From: Cupriavidus necator
GTDB taxonomy: Bacteria; Pseudomonadota; Gammaproteobacteria; Burkholderiales; Burkholderiaceae
Direction of reading: 5' to 3'
NCBI GenBank assembly: GCA_022041995.1
Contig: CP074390.1
Location: forward strand, 2,108,001-2,172,000
DNA: 64,000 nt
Part shown: piece after piece, positions 26,766 to 36,192 of the stretch
Layout of the letters: each line of letters starts with the position of its first letter
How positions within the stretch are numbered: the first letter of the stretch is position 1
Notes under the pieces: generated by a model
Told to the model about the DNA's origin: nothing
Seen by the model: only the letters and a program-made list of their open reading frames with translations
The model's database searches: none
Translations under genes and position numbers: made by a program

Positions 26766-28316
26766 ATGGCTTATCTCTCCACCGGTTCGGAATGGACCTT
26801 CGAGCTGATCAAACGGTATGACCGCGAGATCGCCCGCATCGCCGGCGAATTCGGGCTGGATACCTATCCCAACCAGATCGAGATCATTACCGCCGAGCAG
26901 ATGCTCGATGCCTACGCGTCGGCGGGGCTGCCGGTCGGCTACAGCCACTGGTCCTACGGCAAGCACTTCCTGGCGTCCGAGCGCAGCTACCAGCGCGGCC
27001 ACATGGGGCTGGCCTACGAGATCGTCATCAACTCCAATCCCTGCATCGCCTACCTGATGGAGGAGAACACCATGCCGATGCAGGCGCTGACGATCGCGCA
27101 CGCCTGCTACGGCCACAACGCCTTCTTCAAGGGCAACTACCTGTTCCGCACCTGGACCAACGCGGACGCCATTGTCGATTACCTGCTGTTTGCCAAGAAC
27201 TACGTGGCCGAGTGCGAGCAGCGTTACGGCGAACGCGAGGTGGAACTGCTGCTGGACTCTTGCCACGCCTTGCAGAACTACGGCGTGGACCGCTACAAGC
27301 GGCCTAAGAAGCTGTCCATCACCGAAGAGAAGGCGCGCCAGGCCGATCGCGAGAACTACCTGCAGATGCAGGTCAACGACCTGTGGCGCACCCTGCCCAA
27401 GCACCGGCCGCATGCGCTGGCATCGGAGGACGAAGCACCCGAAGGGGAAATCATCTTCCCGCCGGAGCCGCAGGAGAACCTGCTGTACTTCATCGAGAAG
27501 AACGCGCCCAGGCTGGCATCGTGGCAGCGAGAGATCGTGCGCATCGTGCGCAAGATCGCGCAGTACTTCTATCCGCAGCGCCAGACCAAGGTCATGAACG
27601 AAGGCTGGGCCACGTTCTGGCACTACACCATCATCAACCAGCTGTACGAGGAAAAGCTGGTCAACGATGCATTCATGATGGAGCTGCTGCAGGCGCATAC
27701 CAATGTGATTTACCAGCCGCCGTACAACAGCCCCTACTACAGCGGCATGAACCCCTACACGGTCGGTTTCCTGATGTTCCAGGACCTGCGCCGCATGTGC
27801 GAAAACCCGACCGAAGAGGACTACCGCTGGGCCCCGGAATTCGCCGGCAGCGACTGGCGCAAGACGCTGGACTTTGCCATGCGCAACTTCAAGGACGAGA
27901 GCTTCCTGCTGCAGTTCCTGTCGCCGCGCGTGATCCGCGAGCTGAAGCTGTTCTCGGTGCTGGACGATGACCGCGAAGGCAAGCTGCGCGTCACAGCGAT
28001 CCACAACGATGAAGGCTACCGCGCGATCCGCCAGCTGATGGCGGCGCAATATGACCTCTCCAGCATGGAGCCCAATATCCAGGTCACCAATGTCGACGTG
28101 GGCGGCGACCGCTCGCTGACGCTGCGGCACCTGCAGAACGACCGCCGGCCGCTGGCGCACAACTTTGACGAGGTGATCCGGCACGTGACCCGGCTGTGGG
28201 GCTTCACCGTGCGGCTCGAGGTGGCCTATGAGGACGGCCGCACCGAGTTGAAGTACGAATGCAAGCCGGAACGTCGCCACCGCCGCCCGCACGGCGGCCT
28301 CAGCCTGGCCGCCTGA
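26766..28316 (+). CDS. SpoVR-family protein
   Basis: A 516-residue SpoVR/YcgB-family protein. Conserved stretches are NQIEIITAEQMLDAYASAGLPVGYSHWSYGKHF and the metal-like cluster region MNEGWATFWHYTI, plus the C-terminal LRHLQNDRRPL. The function is unknown outside sporulation; in proteobacteria it co-occurs with prkA and yeaH in stationary-phase operons, as here (137 bp after yeaH). The start at 26766 follows CAAGGGGCG. Confidence 0.95.
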   Translation: MAYLSTGSEWTFELIKRYDREIARIAGEFGLDTYPNQIEIITAEQMLDAYASAGLPVGYSHWSYGKHFLASERSYQRGHMGLAYEIVINSNPCIAYLMEENTMPMQALTIAHACYGHNAFFKGNYLFRTWTNADAIVDYLLFAKNYVAECEQRYGEREVELLLDSCHALQNYGVDRYKRPKKLSITEEKARQADRENYLQMQVNDLWRTLPKHRPHALASEDEAPEGEIIFPPEPQENLLYFIEKNAPRLASWQREIVRIVRKIAQYFYPQRQTKVMNEGWATFWHYTIINQLYEEKLVNDAFMMELLQAHTNVIYQPPYNSPYYSGMNPYTVGFLMFQDLRRMCENPTEEDYRWAPEFAGSDWRKTLDFAMRNFKDESFLLQFLSPRVIRELKLFSVLDDDREGKLRVTAIHNDEGYRAIRQLMAAQYDLSSMEPNIQVTNVDVGGDRSLTLRHLQNDRRPLAHNFDEVIRHVTRLWGFTVRLEVAYEDGRTELKYECKPERRHRRPHGGLSLAA

Positions 28317-28325
28317 TCCGCAATT

Positions 28326-28343
28326 GCCGGGGTTAAGCCCGGC
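28326..28343. terminator. Weak stem-loop between convergent genes
   Basis: GCCGGG / CCCGGC with a 6-nt loop lies between the spoVR stop and the converging acyl-CoA dehydrogenase stop. There is no U-tract, so terminator function is only suggested by position. Confidence 0.35.
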
Positions 28344-28346
28344 CGC

Positions 28347-29345
28347 TCAGGCGGCGGGCGCGGGTTCGCACCATTCGCGCACCAGTTCCACCGCGTTGCG
28401 GCCGGCACTGGCGCACACCTGCTCGCCCAGCACCCGGCTCCACCAGCGCTCCGACCCGTCCACCACGCGCCACGCATGCAGCCGGCGCGTATAGAGCTGC
28501 AGGTCGTATTCCTCCGTGATCCCGATGGCGCCGTGCACGGCGTGGGCGATGGCGGCCACCGGCGTGACCGCATCGCTGGCGCGCAGTTTGCCGATGGCCG
28601 CGCGCAGCCGGTCGGGCGTGCCGCTGCCGCTGTCGCAGGCCAGCTGCGCGGCCACGCGCGCGGCGGCAACGTGCTCGGCCATCTCGCTGACCTGGTGCTG
28701 GATCGCCTGGAACTTGCCGATGGCGCGCCCGAACTGCTGGCGGTCGTTGGCGTACTGCAGCGTCATGTCGAGCACGTGCGACAGCGCGCCGGCCAGTTGC
28801 GCCGTGTGCAGGCAGGCGCCCAGGGTGCGCAGGGTGCCGGCGGGCAGTGAAAAGGCCGCCGGCGCCGAGGTGTCAGGGCGCGGCACGCGCAGCGTCAGGT
28901 CGTGATGGGCCCCGGTAGCTTCGGCGCGGGCGTCGGCTGCCGACAGCAGCAGGCAGCGCTCGCCGTCCTGCAACAGGAACCACTGCGCATGACGGGCATC
29001 GGCCACCAGCGCCGCGCCGGCGCCGTGTTCAAGGCCGGCGAGTGCGACCGGGCCAGCGGGCAGGGCGATGCCATGCGCCTGCAGCAGCGCGCGCGCAAAG
29101 ATGGTCTGCGCCAGCGGCAACGGCAAGGCGTGGCGGCCGGTGACAAAGAGCACCGGCGCCAGCTCGCGCAGCGGCAGCGCGGCGCCGCCGGCGGATTCGG
29201 GCAGCAGGCAATCGGCAAAGCCGCTTTCCAGCAGCGCTTGCCACAGCGGCTGCGGACTGGCCTGCTGTTCCAGCGCGCGCACGGTGGCGGGCGGGCAGCA
29301 GTCGCGCAGCAGCGCGTCGAGGGCGTCGGAGTAGGCGTTATGCAT
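28347..29345 (-). CDS. Acyl-CoA dehydrogenase family protein (short form)
   Basis: A 332-residue acyl-CoA dehydrogenase homologue, shorter than the usual 380-400. It keeps the C-terminal helical domain (QLAGALSHVLDMTLQYANDRQQFGRAIGKFQAIQHQVSEMAEH and AIGITEEYDLQLYTRRLHAW), but the middle beta domain is reduced. Such short members usually form a heteromer with a neighbouring full-length subunit, and 29385-30545 is the obvious partner, 39 bp upstream. It is the last gene of the minus-strand CoA operon. Confidence 0.87.
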   Translation of the reverse strand: MHNAYSDALDALLRDCCPPATVRALEQQASPQPLWQALLESGFADCLLPESAGGAALPLRELAPVLFVTGRHALPLPLAQTIFARALLQAHGIALPAGPVALAGLEHGAGAALVADARHAQWFLLQDGERCLLLSAADARAEATGAHHDLTLRVPRPDTSAPAAFSLPAGTLRTLGACLHTAQLAGALSHVLDMTLQYANDRQQFGRAIGKFQAIQHQVSEMAEHVAAARVAAQLACDSGSGTPDRLRAAIGKLRASDAVTPVAAIAHAVHGAIGITEEYDLQLYTRRLHAWRVVDGSERWWSRVLGEQVCASAGRNAVELVREWCEPAPAA

Positions 29346-29384
29346 GGGGTATCTCGTTCAGGATGGCGGTCGACGGCGGCGGAT

Positions 29385-30545
29385 TCAACGCAGGCCCAGC
29401 CCGCGCGCGATCATGCCGCGCAGGATTTCGCGGGTGCCGCCGCGCAGCGAATACGATGGCGCGATCTGCGTGACATAGGCGAGGGTCCGGTAAAGCGCCC
29501 CATCTGCCGCCAAGGCGGGTTCGTCACCGAGCGCGGCTTCCACCAGTGCCGGAATCGACTGCTCGAAGGTCGTGCCCAGGTCCTTCACCAGCGCGGCCTC
29601 CACCACCGGGCTTTCACCGGCGGCCAGCCGCGACGTGACTGCCAGCGACATGGCGCGCAGCACCGCCAGGTGGCCGGCGAGCCGGCCCACGGTCACCGTG
29701 TCGCGCCGTGCGGTCGGCAGCCGGCGCATGGCGTCGAGCCAGGAGTCGAGCAGCACCACGCTGGAATAGAGGCGCTCAGGGCCGCTGCGCTCGAACGCCA
29801 GTTCGGCGTTGACCTGCTCCCAGCCGCTGCCTTCCTGGCCGACCAGCGCGTCCGGGGCCAGCGCCACATCGTCGAAGGTGACTTCGGAGAAGTGCGCATC
29901 GCCGGCCAGGTCGTGGATCGGCCGCACCGTGACGCCCGGTGCGTGCAGGTCGACGATGAACTGCGACAGCCCGGCCTGCCGGTCCTGCGGCGTGCCCGAG
30001 GTACGCACCAGCGCGATCATGCAGTGGCAGCGGTCGGCATTGGTGGTCCAGATCTTGCGGCCGTTCAGGCGCCAGCTGCCGTCCGCCTGGCGTACCGCGC
30101 GCGTGGCCACGCTGGCCAGGTCCGAGCCGGAGTTGGGCTCGCTCATGCCGATGCAGAAGAAGGCCTCGCCGCGGCTGATCGCCGGCAGGTAGCGCGCCTT
30201 CTGCGCGTCGTTGCCGTAGCGCAGGATCAGCGGGCCGCTCTGGCGGTCGGCGATCCAGTGCGCCGACACCGGCGCGCCGCAGGCCAGCAGTTCTTCCACC
30301 AGCACGAAACGCGAAAACGGGTCCAGGCCCGCGCCGCCGAACTGCGCCGGCAGCGTGATGCCGACCCAGCCGCGCGCGGCCAGCGCCCGGCTGAAGGCGG
30401 CATCGAACCCCATCCACGAGCGCGCGCGCGTTTCCGGCGGCAGCGCGGGCAGGTGTTCATCGAGAAAGGCCCGCACCTCGCCGCGGAACGCCACGGCGTG
30501 CGGCGGCAGGGAGGTCAGGCCGAAGGTGGAAAGCAATGCGGTCAC
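29385..30545 (-). CDS. Acyl-CoA dehydrogenase
   Basis: A 386-residue flavoenzyme with all three domains. Motifs are FFCIGMSEPNSGSDLASVATRA (middle domain), RLNGRKIWTTNA, a likely catalytic-base segment ELAFERSGPERL, and the C-terminal SLRGGTREILRGMIARGLGL. It is paired with the short homologue downstream, suggesting a two-subunit dehydrogenase like those for steroid side chains or branched acyl-CoAs (inference). It lies 40 bp after the Bug gene in the same operon. Confidence 0.92.
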   Translation of the reverse strand: MTALLSTFGLTSLPPHAVAFRGEVRAFLDEHLPALPPETRARSWMGFDAAFSRALAARGWVGITLPAQFGGAGLDPFSRFVLVEELLACGAPVSAHWIADRQSGPLILRYGNDAQKARYLPAISRGEAFFCIGMSEPNSGSDLASVATRAVRQADGSWRLNGRKIWTTNADRCHCMIALVRTSGTPQDRQAGLSQFIVDLHAPGVTVRPIHDLAGDAHFSEVTFDDVALAPDALVGQEGSGWEQVNAELAFERSGPERLYSSVVLLDSWLDAMRRLPTARRDTVTVGRLAGHLAVLRAMSLAVTSRLAAGESPVVEAALVKDLGTTFEQSIPALVEAALGDEPALAADGALYRTLAYVTQIAPSYSLRGGTREILRGMIARGLGLR

Positions 30546-30585
30546 GGTGAAATCCTGTGTCTTGTATTGGCTGGTGGCAGTGGTC

Positions 30586-31575
30586 TCAGTCCAGCGTCGC
30601 GCCTGAATCCTTCACGACCTTCTGCCAGCGCGTCATTTCCGCGCTGAGGTAGGCGGCGTAGGCCTCCGGCGTCGATCCGCGCGGCTGCGCGCCCTGCGCG
30701 GCCAGGCTCGCGCGCGTCTCGGGGTGGGCCAGCGCCCTGGTGGCGGCGGCATTGAGCTTGCGCACGGTCTCGGCCGGTGTCCTGGCCGGCACCATCATGC
30801 CCTGCCAGGCGCCGACCTCGAAGCCCGGCTGCACGGTTTCGGCAAGGGTGGGCACGTCCGGCAACTGCGCGCTGCGCGTGGTGCTGGTGACGGCCAGCGC
30901 GCGCATGCGCTTGTCGCGGATGAAGGGCAGCGATGAATTGATGGTGTCGGCCATGAACTGCACCTGGCCGCTGGCCAGGTCGGTCAGCGCCGGCGCGCTG
31001 CCCTTGTAGGGCGCATGCACCGCCGACAGACCGTTGGCCTGCAGGAACATGAAGGCCGCCAGGTGCGTCACGTTGCCGTTGCCGGCCGAGCCGTAGGTGA
31101 GCTTGTCGGGGTTGGCCTTCAGGTACTGGATGAACTCTTTCACGTTCTGTACCGGCAGCTGCGCGTTGACCTCCAGCACCAGCGGCACCATCGCCGTTAG
31201 CGCCACCGGCGCGAAATCGCGTTTCACGTCGTAGCTGAGCTTGCGGTAGAGCGCCGGGCTCAGCGCGATCGACGAAGTGTTGTACAGCACCGTATAGCCG
31301 TCGGCCGGCGCCTTGGCGACAATCTCCGCGCCGATATTGCCGTTGGCGCCGGGCCGGTTGTCGACCAGTACCTGCTGGCCGAGCTCCTCGCTCATGCGCC
31401 GTGCGATCACGCGCGACACCAGGTCGGTCGGGCCGCCCGGCGGGAACGGCACCACCATGCGGATCGGGTGCGACGGATAGGCGGCATCGGCGGCCGCCGC
31501 CGGCTGCGCCAGCACCGCCGGCAATACGATGGCTGCCGCGGCAGCCAGTGTCGTGATGAAAGTCTTTGCCTTCAT
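30586..31575 (-). CDS. Bug-family periplasmic solute-binding protein
   Basis: A 329-residue Bug receptor with a signal peptide (cleavage near AAAADA, about residue 29) and the segments MVVPFPPGGPTDLVSRVIARRM, GNIGAEIVAKAPADGYTVLYNTS and QLPDVPTLAETVQPGFEVGAW. It probably binds the carboxylate handled by the surrounding CaiB, MaoC and acyl-CoA dehydrogenase proteins. No TctA/TctB partners are present. Confidence 0.93.
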   Translation of the reverse strand: MKAKTFITTLAAAAAIVLPAVLAQPAAAADAAYPSHPIRMVVPFPPGGPTDLVSRVIARRMSEELGQQVLVDNRPGANGNIGAEIVAKAPADGYTVLYNTSSIALSPALYRKLSYDVKRDFAPVALTAMVPLVLEVNAQLPVQNVKEFIQYLKANPDKLTYGSAGNGNVTHLAAFMFLQANGLSAVHAPYKGSAPALTDLASGQVQFMADTINSSLPFIRDKRMRALAVTSTTRSAQLPDVPTLAETVQPGFEVGAWQGMMVPARTPAETVRKLNAAATRALAHPETRASLAAQGAQPRGSTPEAYAAYLSAEMTRWQKVVKDSGATLD

Positions 31576-31612
31576 TGCTTGTCTCCTCCATCCATGCAGC
31601 CACGCGGCGGAT

Positions 31613-32074
31613 TCAGCGTCCCGCCAGCAACCGGCGCGCGGTGTAGGTCATGACCTGCTCACCGCGCTGGTTGAACACCTCGATGCGCGAATCCACCACG
31701 GCGCGGCCGCTGCGCGAGGTCGGGCGGATGCCGGTCACGGTCACGGTGGCGTGGATGGTGTCGCCCACCACCACCGGGGCGTGGATCTGCTGAGTGAGTT
31801 CCAGCATGGCCAGCCCGGTGCCCTGGATCATGGTCTGCAGGATAAAGCCCTCGATCAGCGTATAGGTCAGTGCCGCCGGCACCGGCCGGCCCTGGATGGC
31901 GCCGCCGTCATAGCCGGCTTCGATGAAGATGGCCTCGACCATGCCGGTGACGGAAATGAAATTGACCAGGTCGGTCTCGGTCACGGTGCGGGCGAAGGTG
32001 CGGAAGGCCTGGCCTTCCTGCAGGTCTTGCCAGTAGAAGCCCTGGCCGAGGCGGGGCAGTTCTGCATGCGTCAT
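31613..32074 (-). CDS. MaoC-like hot-dog-fold protein with altered active site
   Basis: A 153-residue single hot-dog protein of the MaoC dehydratase family. In the motif usually written F-A-x-L-T-G-D-x-N-P-x-H this protein reads FISVTGMVEAIF, so both the catalytic Asp and His are replaced (by Met and Phe). Classic enoyl-CoA hydratase activity is therefore doubtful; thioesterase, binding or another lyase role is possible. The start overlaps the CaiB stop by ATGA. Confidence 0.8.
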   Translation of the reverse strand: MTHAELPRLGQGFYWQDLQEGQAFRTFARTVTETDLVNFISVTGMVEAIFIEAGYDGGAIQGRPVPAALTYTLIEGFILQTMIQGTGLAMLELTQQIHAPVVVGDTIHATVTVTGIRPTSRSGRAVVDSRIEVFNQRGEQVMTYTARRLLAGR

Positions 32075-33294
32075 GGCGTCTCCTTGGCGGGTGCGCAGCG
32101 TGCGGCACCGCTTTGTTGCAATTGCGCGATCGCTTCCGCGGATAGTCCCGCCTGCGCCAGCACGCTCTCGGTGTGCTCGCCCAGCCGCGGCGGGATGCCC
32201 AGCGGTGCGCGCTGGCTGTCGAAGCGCACCGGCGCGCCGGGAAAACGCAACGTGCCCATGGCCGGGTCTTCGACGGTTTCGAAGAAGCCAGTGGCGACCA
32301 GGTGCGGATCGGCCGGCAGGTCGTCGAGTTCATTGATGCGCGCCACCGGGATCTGCAGGCGTTCGCACAGCTCCACCCAGTGCGCAGTGGTCTGTCCCTG
32401 CACGATTTCGCCGGTGAGCTCGTACAGCGTCTCGATATGCCGCGTGCGTGCCGCGATGTCGGCAAAGCGCGCATCGGCGGCCAACCCGGGGCGCCCGGCG
32501 GCGTGGAAGAAGTCGCGCCAGTGCGTGTCGGTGTACGGCATCATGCAGACATAGCCGTCGGCGCTGCGGTACGGACGGCGCAGCGGCGCCAGCACGCGGG
32601 GGTAGCCGCTGGGGCCGCGCGGCGGCTCGAAATGGCGGCCGTAGAAGTGCTCGACCAGGTTGAAGGCGACCATGGATTCGAACATCGGCACCTCGACCAG
32701 CGTGCCGTGGCCGGTGCTGCCATCGGCATTGCGCCGCGCGCGCCCGGCCAGCGCCGCGCAGACCGACAGCGCGGCCACCAGCCCGCTGGTCTTGTCCGCG
32801 GCGATGGTGGGGAAGTAGCGGCTGTCGCCGGTCTGCGCCGCCATCAGCGCGGCATTGCCGGACAGGCCCTGGATGATGTCGTCGTAGGCCGGGCGGCCGC
32901 CATAAGGGCCATCCTCGGCAAAGCCGAGCAGGCTGACAAAGACCAGCTCAGGGTGGCGCGCCCGCACATCGTCGGGCGCCAGCCCCAGTGCGGCCAGTTT
33001 CTGCGGGCGCATGCTGTGCATCAGCACGTCGGCGCCGGCCAGCACGCGCTCCAGCGCGGCCTGCGCGGCCGGCTGCTTCAGGTCCAGCACCACGCTGCGC
33101 TTGCTGCGGTTCACCCCCAGGAAAATGGCCGCCATGCCGGCCTCGGTGGCGGGGCCGGTGCGGCGCGTGGAATCGCCCTCGGGCGGCTCGACCTTGATCA
33201 CCTCGGCGCCAAGGTCGGCCAGCCACTGGCTGGCATACGGCCCCATCACCACCGTGGACAGGTCGACCACGCGGATGCCTGCAAGCGGCAGCAT
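32071..33294 (-). CDS. CaiB/BaiF family III CoA-transferase
   Basis: A 407-residue, full-length member. The N-terminus LAGIRVVDLSTVVMGPYASQ and the segment ADLGAEVIKVE are diagnostic. The catalytic aspartate is D167 (AADKTSGLVAAL). These enzymes transfer CoA between carboxylic acids, typically from succinyl-CoA or a product thioester to the substrate. It is the first gene of the minus-strand operon and divergent from the lysR gene at 33399. Unlike the homologue at 13949 its frame is intact. Confidence 0.93.
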   Translation of the reverse strand: MLPLAGIRVVDLSTVVMGPYASQWLADLGAEVIKVEPPEGDSTRRTGPATEAGMAAIFLGVNRSKRSVVLDLKQPAAQAALERVLAGADVLMHSMRPQKLAALGLAPDDVRARHPELVFVSLLGFAEDGPYGGRPAYDDIIQGLSGNAALMAAQTGDSRYFPTIAADKTSGLVAALSVCAALAGRARRNADGSTGHGTLVEVPMFESMVAFNLVEHFYGRHFEPPRGPSGYPRVLAPLRRPYRSADGYVCMMPYTDTHWRDFFHAAGRPGLAADARFADIAARTRHIETLYELTGEIVQGQTTAHWVELCERLQIPVARINELDDLPADPHLVATGFFETVEDPAMGTLRFPGAPVRFDSQRAPLGIPPRLGEHTESVLAQAGLSAEAIAQLQQSGAARCAPAKETP

Positions 33295-33350
33295 GTTGTC
33301 TCCGATCTTTTTACTGTGGGCACAGGGTAGATCAGCAGGCCAGGCTTGGT

Positions 33351-33389
33351 CTAATATTAGTTTTTTAGAAATTGATATTCACTGGATAT
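33351..33389. promoter_or_regulatory. LysR-type operator candidates in divergent promoter
   Basis: The AT-rich gap between the CaiB operon and lysR holds the perfect palindrome CTAATATTAG (33351-33360) and the dyad ATATTCACTGGATAT (33375-33389), which fits the LysR T-N11-A pattern. The second site ends 9 bp before the lysR ATG, as expected for autoregulation. Confidence 0.55.
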
Positions 33390-33398
33390 TAACGAGCC

Positions 33399-34289
33399 AT
33401 GGACTTCCGCCAGTTGCAGCAGTTCGTCGCCCTGGCCGAGACGGGCAATTTCCACCGCGCGGCTGAACGCCTGCATATGGCGCAGCCGCCGCTTTCCATT
33501 TCCATCCGCAAGCTCGAAGACCAGCTCGGCACGGCGCTGTTCGTGCGCACCTCGCGCGGCGTGCGGCTGACGCAGGCGGGCGAGGCCGCGCTGCACGATG
33601 CGCGCCGTGCGCTGTTCCATGCGCAACAGGCACGTGCCGCGGCGATCGCCGCGGGGCAGGGCGAGCGCGGCGCGCTGCGCATCGGCTTTATCGGCTCGGC
33701 GACGTATGCGCTGCTGCCCAAGCTGATCCCGGCGTTCCGCGCGGCGCATCCCGGCATCGAGCTGATCCTGCATGAATCCACCACCGCCGCGATCCTCGAG
33801 CGCCTGGAAAAACACCAGGTCGACGCCGGCCTGGTGCGCTTCCCGATCCTGAACACCGGCAACTATTCGCTGACGCCGCTGGAAAACGACGTCTTTGTCG
33901 CGGCGGTGCCGGCTGACAGCCCGCTGGCAAGCGCAGACGCCATCCCGCTGCGCGCGCTCGCGGACGAGCCCTTCATCATGTATCCGGCGGCGCCGGTGCC
34001 CAACCTGCATGCGGTGGCAATGCTGCTGTGCCAGCAGGCGGGCTTTGTGCCGCGTGTCACGCAGGAGGCGGTGCAGGTGCAGACCCAGGTCAGCCTGGTC
34101 GAGAGTGGGCTTGGCGTGGCCCTGGTGCCGAGCGTGGCGGCGCGCTATGCCAACCGGCGCGTGCGCTTCCTGTCATTGTCCAGCCCGCGGCCGGCCGGGC
34201 GTATCGGCATTGCGCTGGCGGCGCGGCCCGATGACGGCGACCGCCAGGTGCAGCGCTTCCTGGCGGCGGCGCAGGCCGCGGTGAACTGA
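33399..34289 (+). CDS. LysR-family transcriptional regulator
   Basis: A 296-residue regulator. The winged helix is at residues 1-60 (LQQFVALAETGNFHRAAERLHMAQPPLSISIRKLEDQLG) and the ligand-binding domain spans about 90-290. It resembles the BenM/CatM-like group in length and N-terminal sequence. It is divergent from the CaiB-MaoC-Bug-dehydrogenase operon, which it probably regulates. Confidence 0.93.
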   Translation: MDFRQLQQFVALAETGNFHRAAERLHMAQPPLSISIRKLEDQLGTALFVRTSRGVRLTQAGEAALHDARRALFHAQQARAAAIAAGQGERGALRIGFIGSATYALLPKLIPAFRAAHPGIELILHESTTAAILERLEKHQVDAGLVRFPILNTGNYSLTPLENDVFVAAVPADSPLASADAIPLRALADEPFIMYPAAPVPNLHAVAMLLCQQAGFVPRVTQEAVQVQTQVSLVESGLGVALVPSVAARYANRRVRFLSLSSPRPAGRIGIALAARPDDGDRQVQRFLAAAQAAVN

Positions 34290-34313
34290 TGGGAAGGCGG
34301 GCGGTGCAGCGCC

Positions 34314-35498
34314 TCAGGCGGCGCGCGGGCGCAGCGCGCGCGGCCGCACGGGCGGGGTCACGCCGGCGCGCTCCAGGTTCACGCCCGGCAGCAGGTGCAG
34401 CAGCCGCACCAGTTCTGACTGGCGATGCGTGCCGGTCTTGCGCAGCGTGTCGCGGATATGCACGCGCACGGTGTGGGGCGAAAGAAATTCGCGCTCGGCA
34501 ATTTCGTTGAGGGTTTCGCCGGCAGCCAGGCGGATCGCAATAATGCTTTCCTTGCGCGACAGCCCGAACAGCGAGGTCAGCACGCCGGCATCCAGCACCG
34601 AGCGCGATTCCGAGTTGCCGAACAGCATCATCGCGGCCGGCAGCTGCCACGGGCCCTCCACCGGCTGGCGCGACACCAGCGGCGTGACGATGATCGGCAC
34701 CGGCTGTCCGCCGGAGGTAATGTGCATCCACGAGCCGGAGGCCGCGTCCGTGCCGCGGGCACGCATGGCGCCGTCGAGCAGCTTGCGCAGCACCGCCTGC
34801 AGCGTGTCGCTGTGGGCGCGCAGCACACCGCCCTGCAGCGACAGGTGGCCATCGGCCTGCACCAGCGCCTCAGCCCAGCTGTTGGCATAGCGCACGCGCA
34901 GGTCCGTCTGCAGCACCATCACGCCGAAGTCCAGCGTATCCAGCCCGGCCAGGCCCAGGCTGGCCAGTCCGCTCAGCTCGAAGTTGCGCTGCTGCATCCG
35001 TGCCGCGCGCACCCAGTGCGGCATCACGTGCGCCAGGCGCCGCTCGCGCTGGCCTGTGCTGATGCTGCCCGCGCTGGTGCCGCTCATCAGCACGCAAACC
35101 TCGGCGTTCTCAATCAGGCGGATGCCTTGTTCCAGTCCGCTGCAGGCCAGCGCAGCCGTGGCCGCATCCGCCATGCCGCCATCGTACGAGGCCATGCCGT
35201 GGCAGGCCAGCGCGGGGGCGTCATTGGGGGTGCAGCAAGTGCCAGGATAGGGCAGGTCGAGCGGACCGGGCAGCCAGTCGGGCATGCTGGCGCCGCTGGT
35301 GAAGCAGCCATGCGGGGTCACGCCAAGGCGGGCATGGCCGGCCAGCTTGTCCCAGATCAGGTAACGCGGGCTGCCTGTGCAGGTGTATCGGGAAAAGAGG
35401 TCGAGGGCGCCGGGCATGGCCGCAACGTCCAGCGCGGACTCGTAGATTGAGTCGACCAGACGATGGAAGTCCTCGTCCGTAGTCGGGTGTTCGCCCAT
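34314..35498 (-). CDS. LuxR-type helix-turn-helix regulator
   Basis: A 394-residue protein with a C-terminal LuxR/FixJ helix-turn-helix (about residues 318-375: LSRKESIIAIRLAAGETLNEIAEREFLSP then HTVRVHIRDTLRKTG). The N-terminal 250 residues have no recognisable receiver or acyl-homoserine-lactone domain; a central PAS-like segment (VMVLQTDLRVRYANSWAEALVQADGHL) may sense a signal. ATG 35498 follows GGGGGA; a longer start upstream is less likely. It converges with lysR and has no obvious target operon nearby. Confidence 0.85.
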   Translation of the reverse strand: MGEHPTTDEDFHRLVDSIYESALDVAAMPGALDLFSRYTCTGSPRYLIWDKLAGHARLGVTPHGCFTSGASMPDWLPGPLDLPYPGTCCTPNDAPALACHGMASYDGGMADAATAALACSGLEQGIRLIENAEVCVLMSGTSAGSISTGQRERRLAHVMPHWVRAARMQQRNFELSGLASLGLAGLDTLDFGVMVLQTDLRVRYANSWAEALVQADGHLSLQGGVLRAHSDTLQAVLRKLLDGAMRARGTDAASGSWMHITSGGQPVPIIVTPLVSRQPVEGPWQLPAAMMLFGNSESRSVLDAGVLTSLFGLSRKESIIAIRLAAGETLNEIAEREFLSPHTVRVHIRDTLRKTGTHRQSELVRLLHLLPGVNLERAGVTPPVRPRALRPRAA

Positions 35499-35937
35499 GT
35501 TCAGATCCCCCGGTGGCAAACGCCTCTTGCTTTGCGCCACGGCAAGTGGCCACATCCTTTTGGTGTTATCGGTTCCGTTCTGGCGTTCTGTATAGGCGCC
35601 GATACGGATGCTGTGGCGGCGGGCTTGGTCCCGTCATGTTCGCCGCATCGTAATCATGCCAAACAATGTTGTTTGTTTTATCCCCCGGGTCGGGGGGGGA
35701 AATACGGATTGCGCGGCGTAACTTCCCCGCCGGGCCAGGCAGGGCCGCGATCATACTGCGGCGCGATGGTAATACTCGTGAAGAAAAGAAATTTTCAGCG
35801 CTGAAATAGTGCTCGACGTTCCACATACGCCACGATTCTGTTGGCTCTGGTGCCATAAGTTCAACGCAGCAAGCAGTTGTTAGAATGACAGCGTTGGAGT
35901 AATAATGCAGTCATTGACTGCAGTGGTGGAGGCGATC
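35499..35937. promoter_or_regulatory. Divergent intergenic region, luxR-type gene / fitAB
   Basis: These 439 bp hold no gene. Visible elements are an imperfect palindrome CAAACAATGTTGTTTG (35660-35675), a possible -10 hexamer TAGAAT at 35881-35886, and the operator palindrome at 35906-35922 in front of the antitoxin. Confidence 0.5.
35906..35922. promoter_or_regulatory. Palindromic operator of the fitAB-like operon
   Basis: TGCAGTCATTGACTGCA is a perfect palindrome with 8-bp arms around one central base. It lies 16 bp before the antitoxin ATG and 20 bp after a possible -10 hexamer. FitA of Neisseria binds an inverted repeat with half sites I recall as TGCTATCA/TGATAGCA, which differ at two positions, so autoregulation by this FitA-like protein is likely. 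Confidence 0.65.
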
Positions 35938-36192
35938 ATGCCGATCCTGACCGTTAGAAATTTGCCCGACGACGTGCATCGTGCGCTGCGGGTCCGTGCC
36001 GCCCAGAACGGACGCAGCACCGAGGCTGAGGTGCGTGAGATCCTGGCCAGGGCGGTGATGCCGCAGAAGCGCGTGCGCCTGGGTGATGCGCTGGCGATGC
36101 TTGGCCGTGAGATCGGCCTGTCGAATGCGGACGTTGAAGCGATCGAGCAGGGCAAGGACAATGCAGCGGCCGAGCCAGTGAGCTTTGAATGA
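35938..36192 (+). CDS. fitA: FitA-like ribbon-helix-helix antitoxin
   Basis: An 84-residue protein with an N-terminal ribbon-helix-helix (PILTVRNLPDDVHRALRVRA then AQNGRSTEAEVREIL) and an acidic C-terminal tail that should wrap the toxin active site. It neutralises the PIN toxin encoded next, and the complex should repress its own promoter. ATG 35938 is chosen because GTGGAGGCGATC precedes it and an earlier in-frame ATG lies inside the operator palindrome. Confidence 0.88.
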   Translation: MPILTVRNLPDDVHRALRVRAAQNGRSTEAEVREILARAVMPQKRVRLGDALAMLGREIGLSNADVEAIEQGKDNAAAEPVSFE

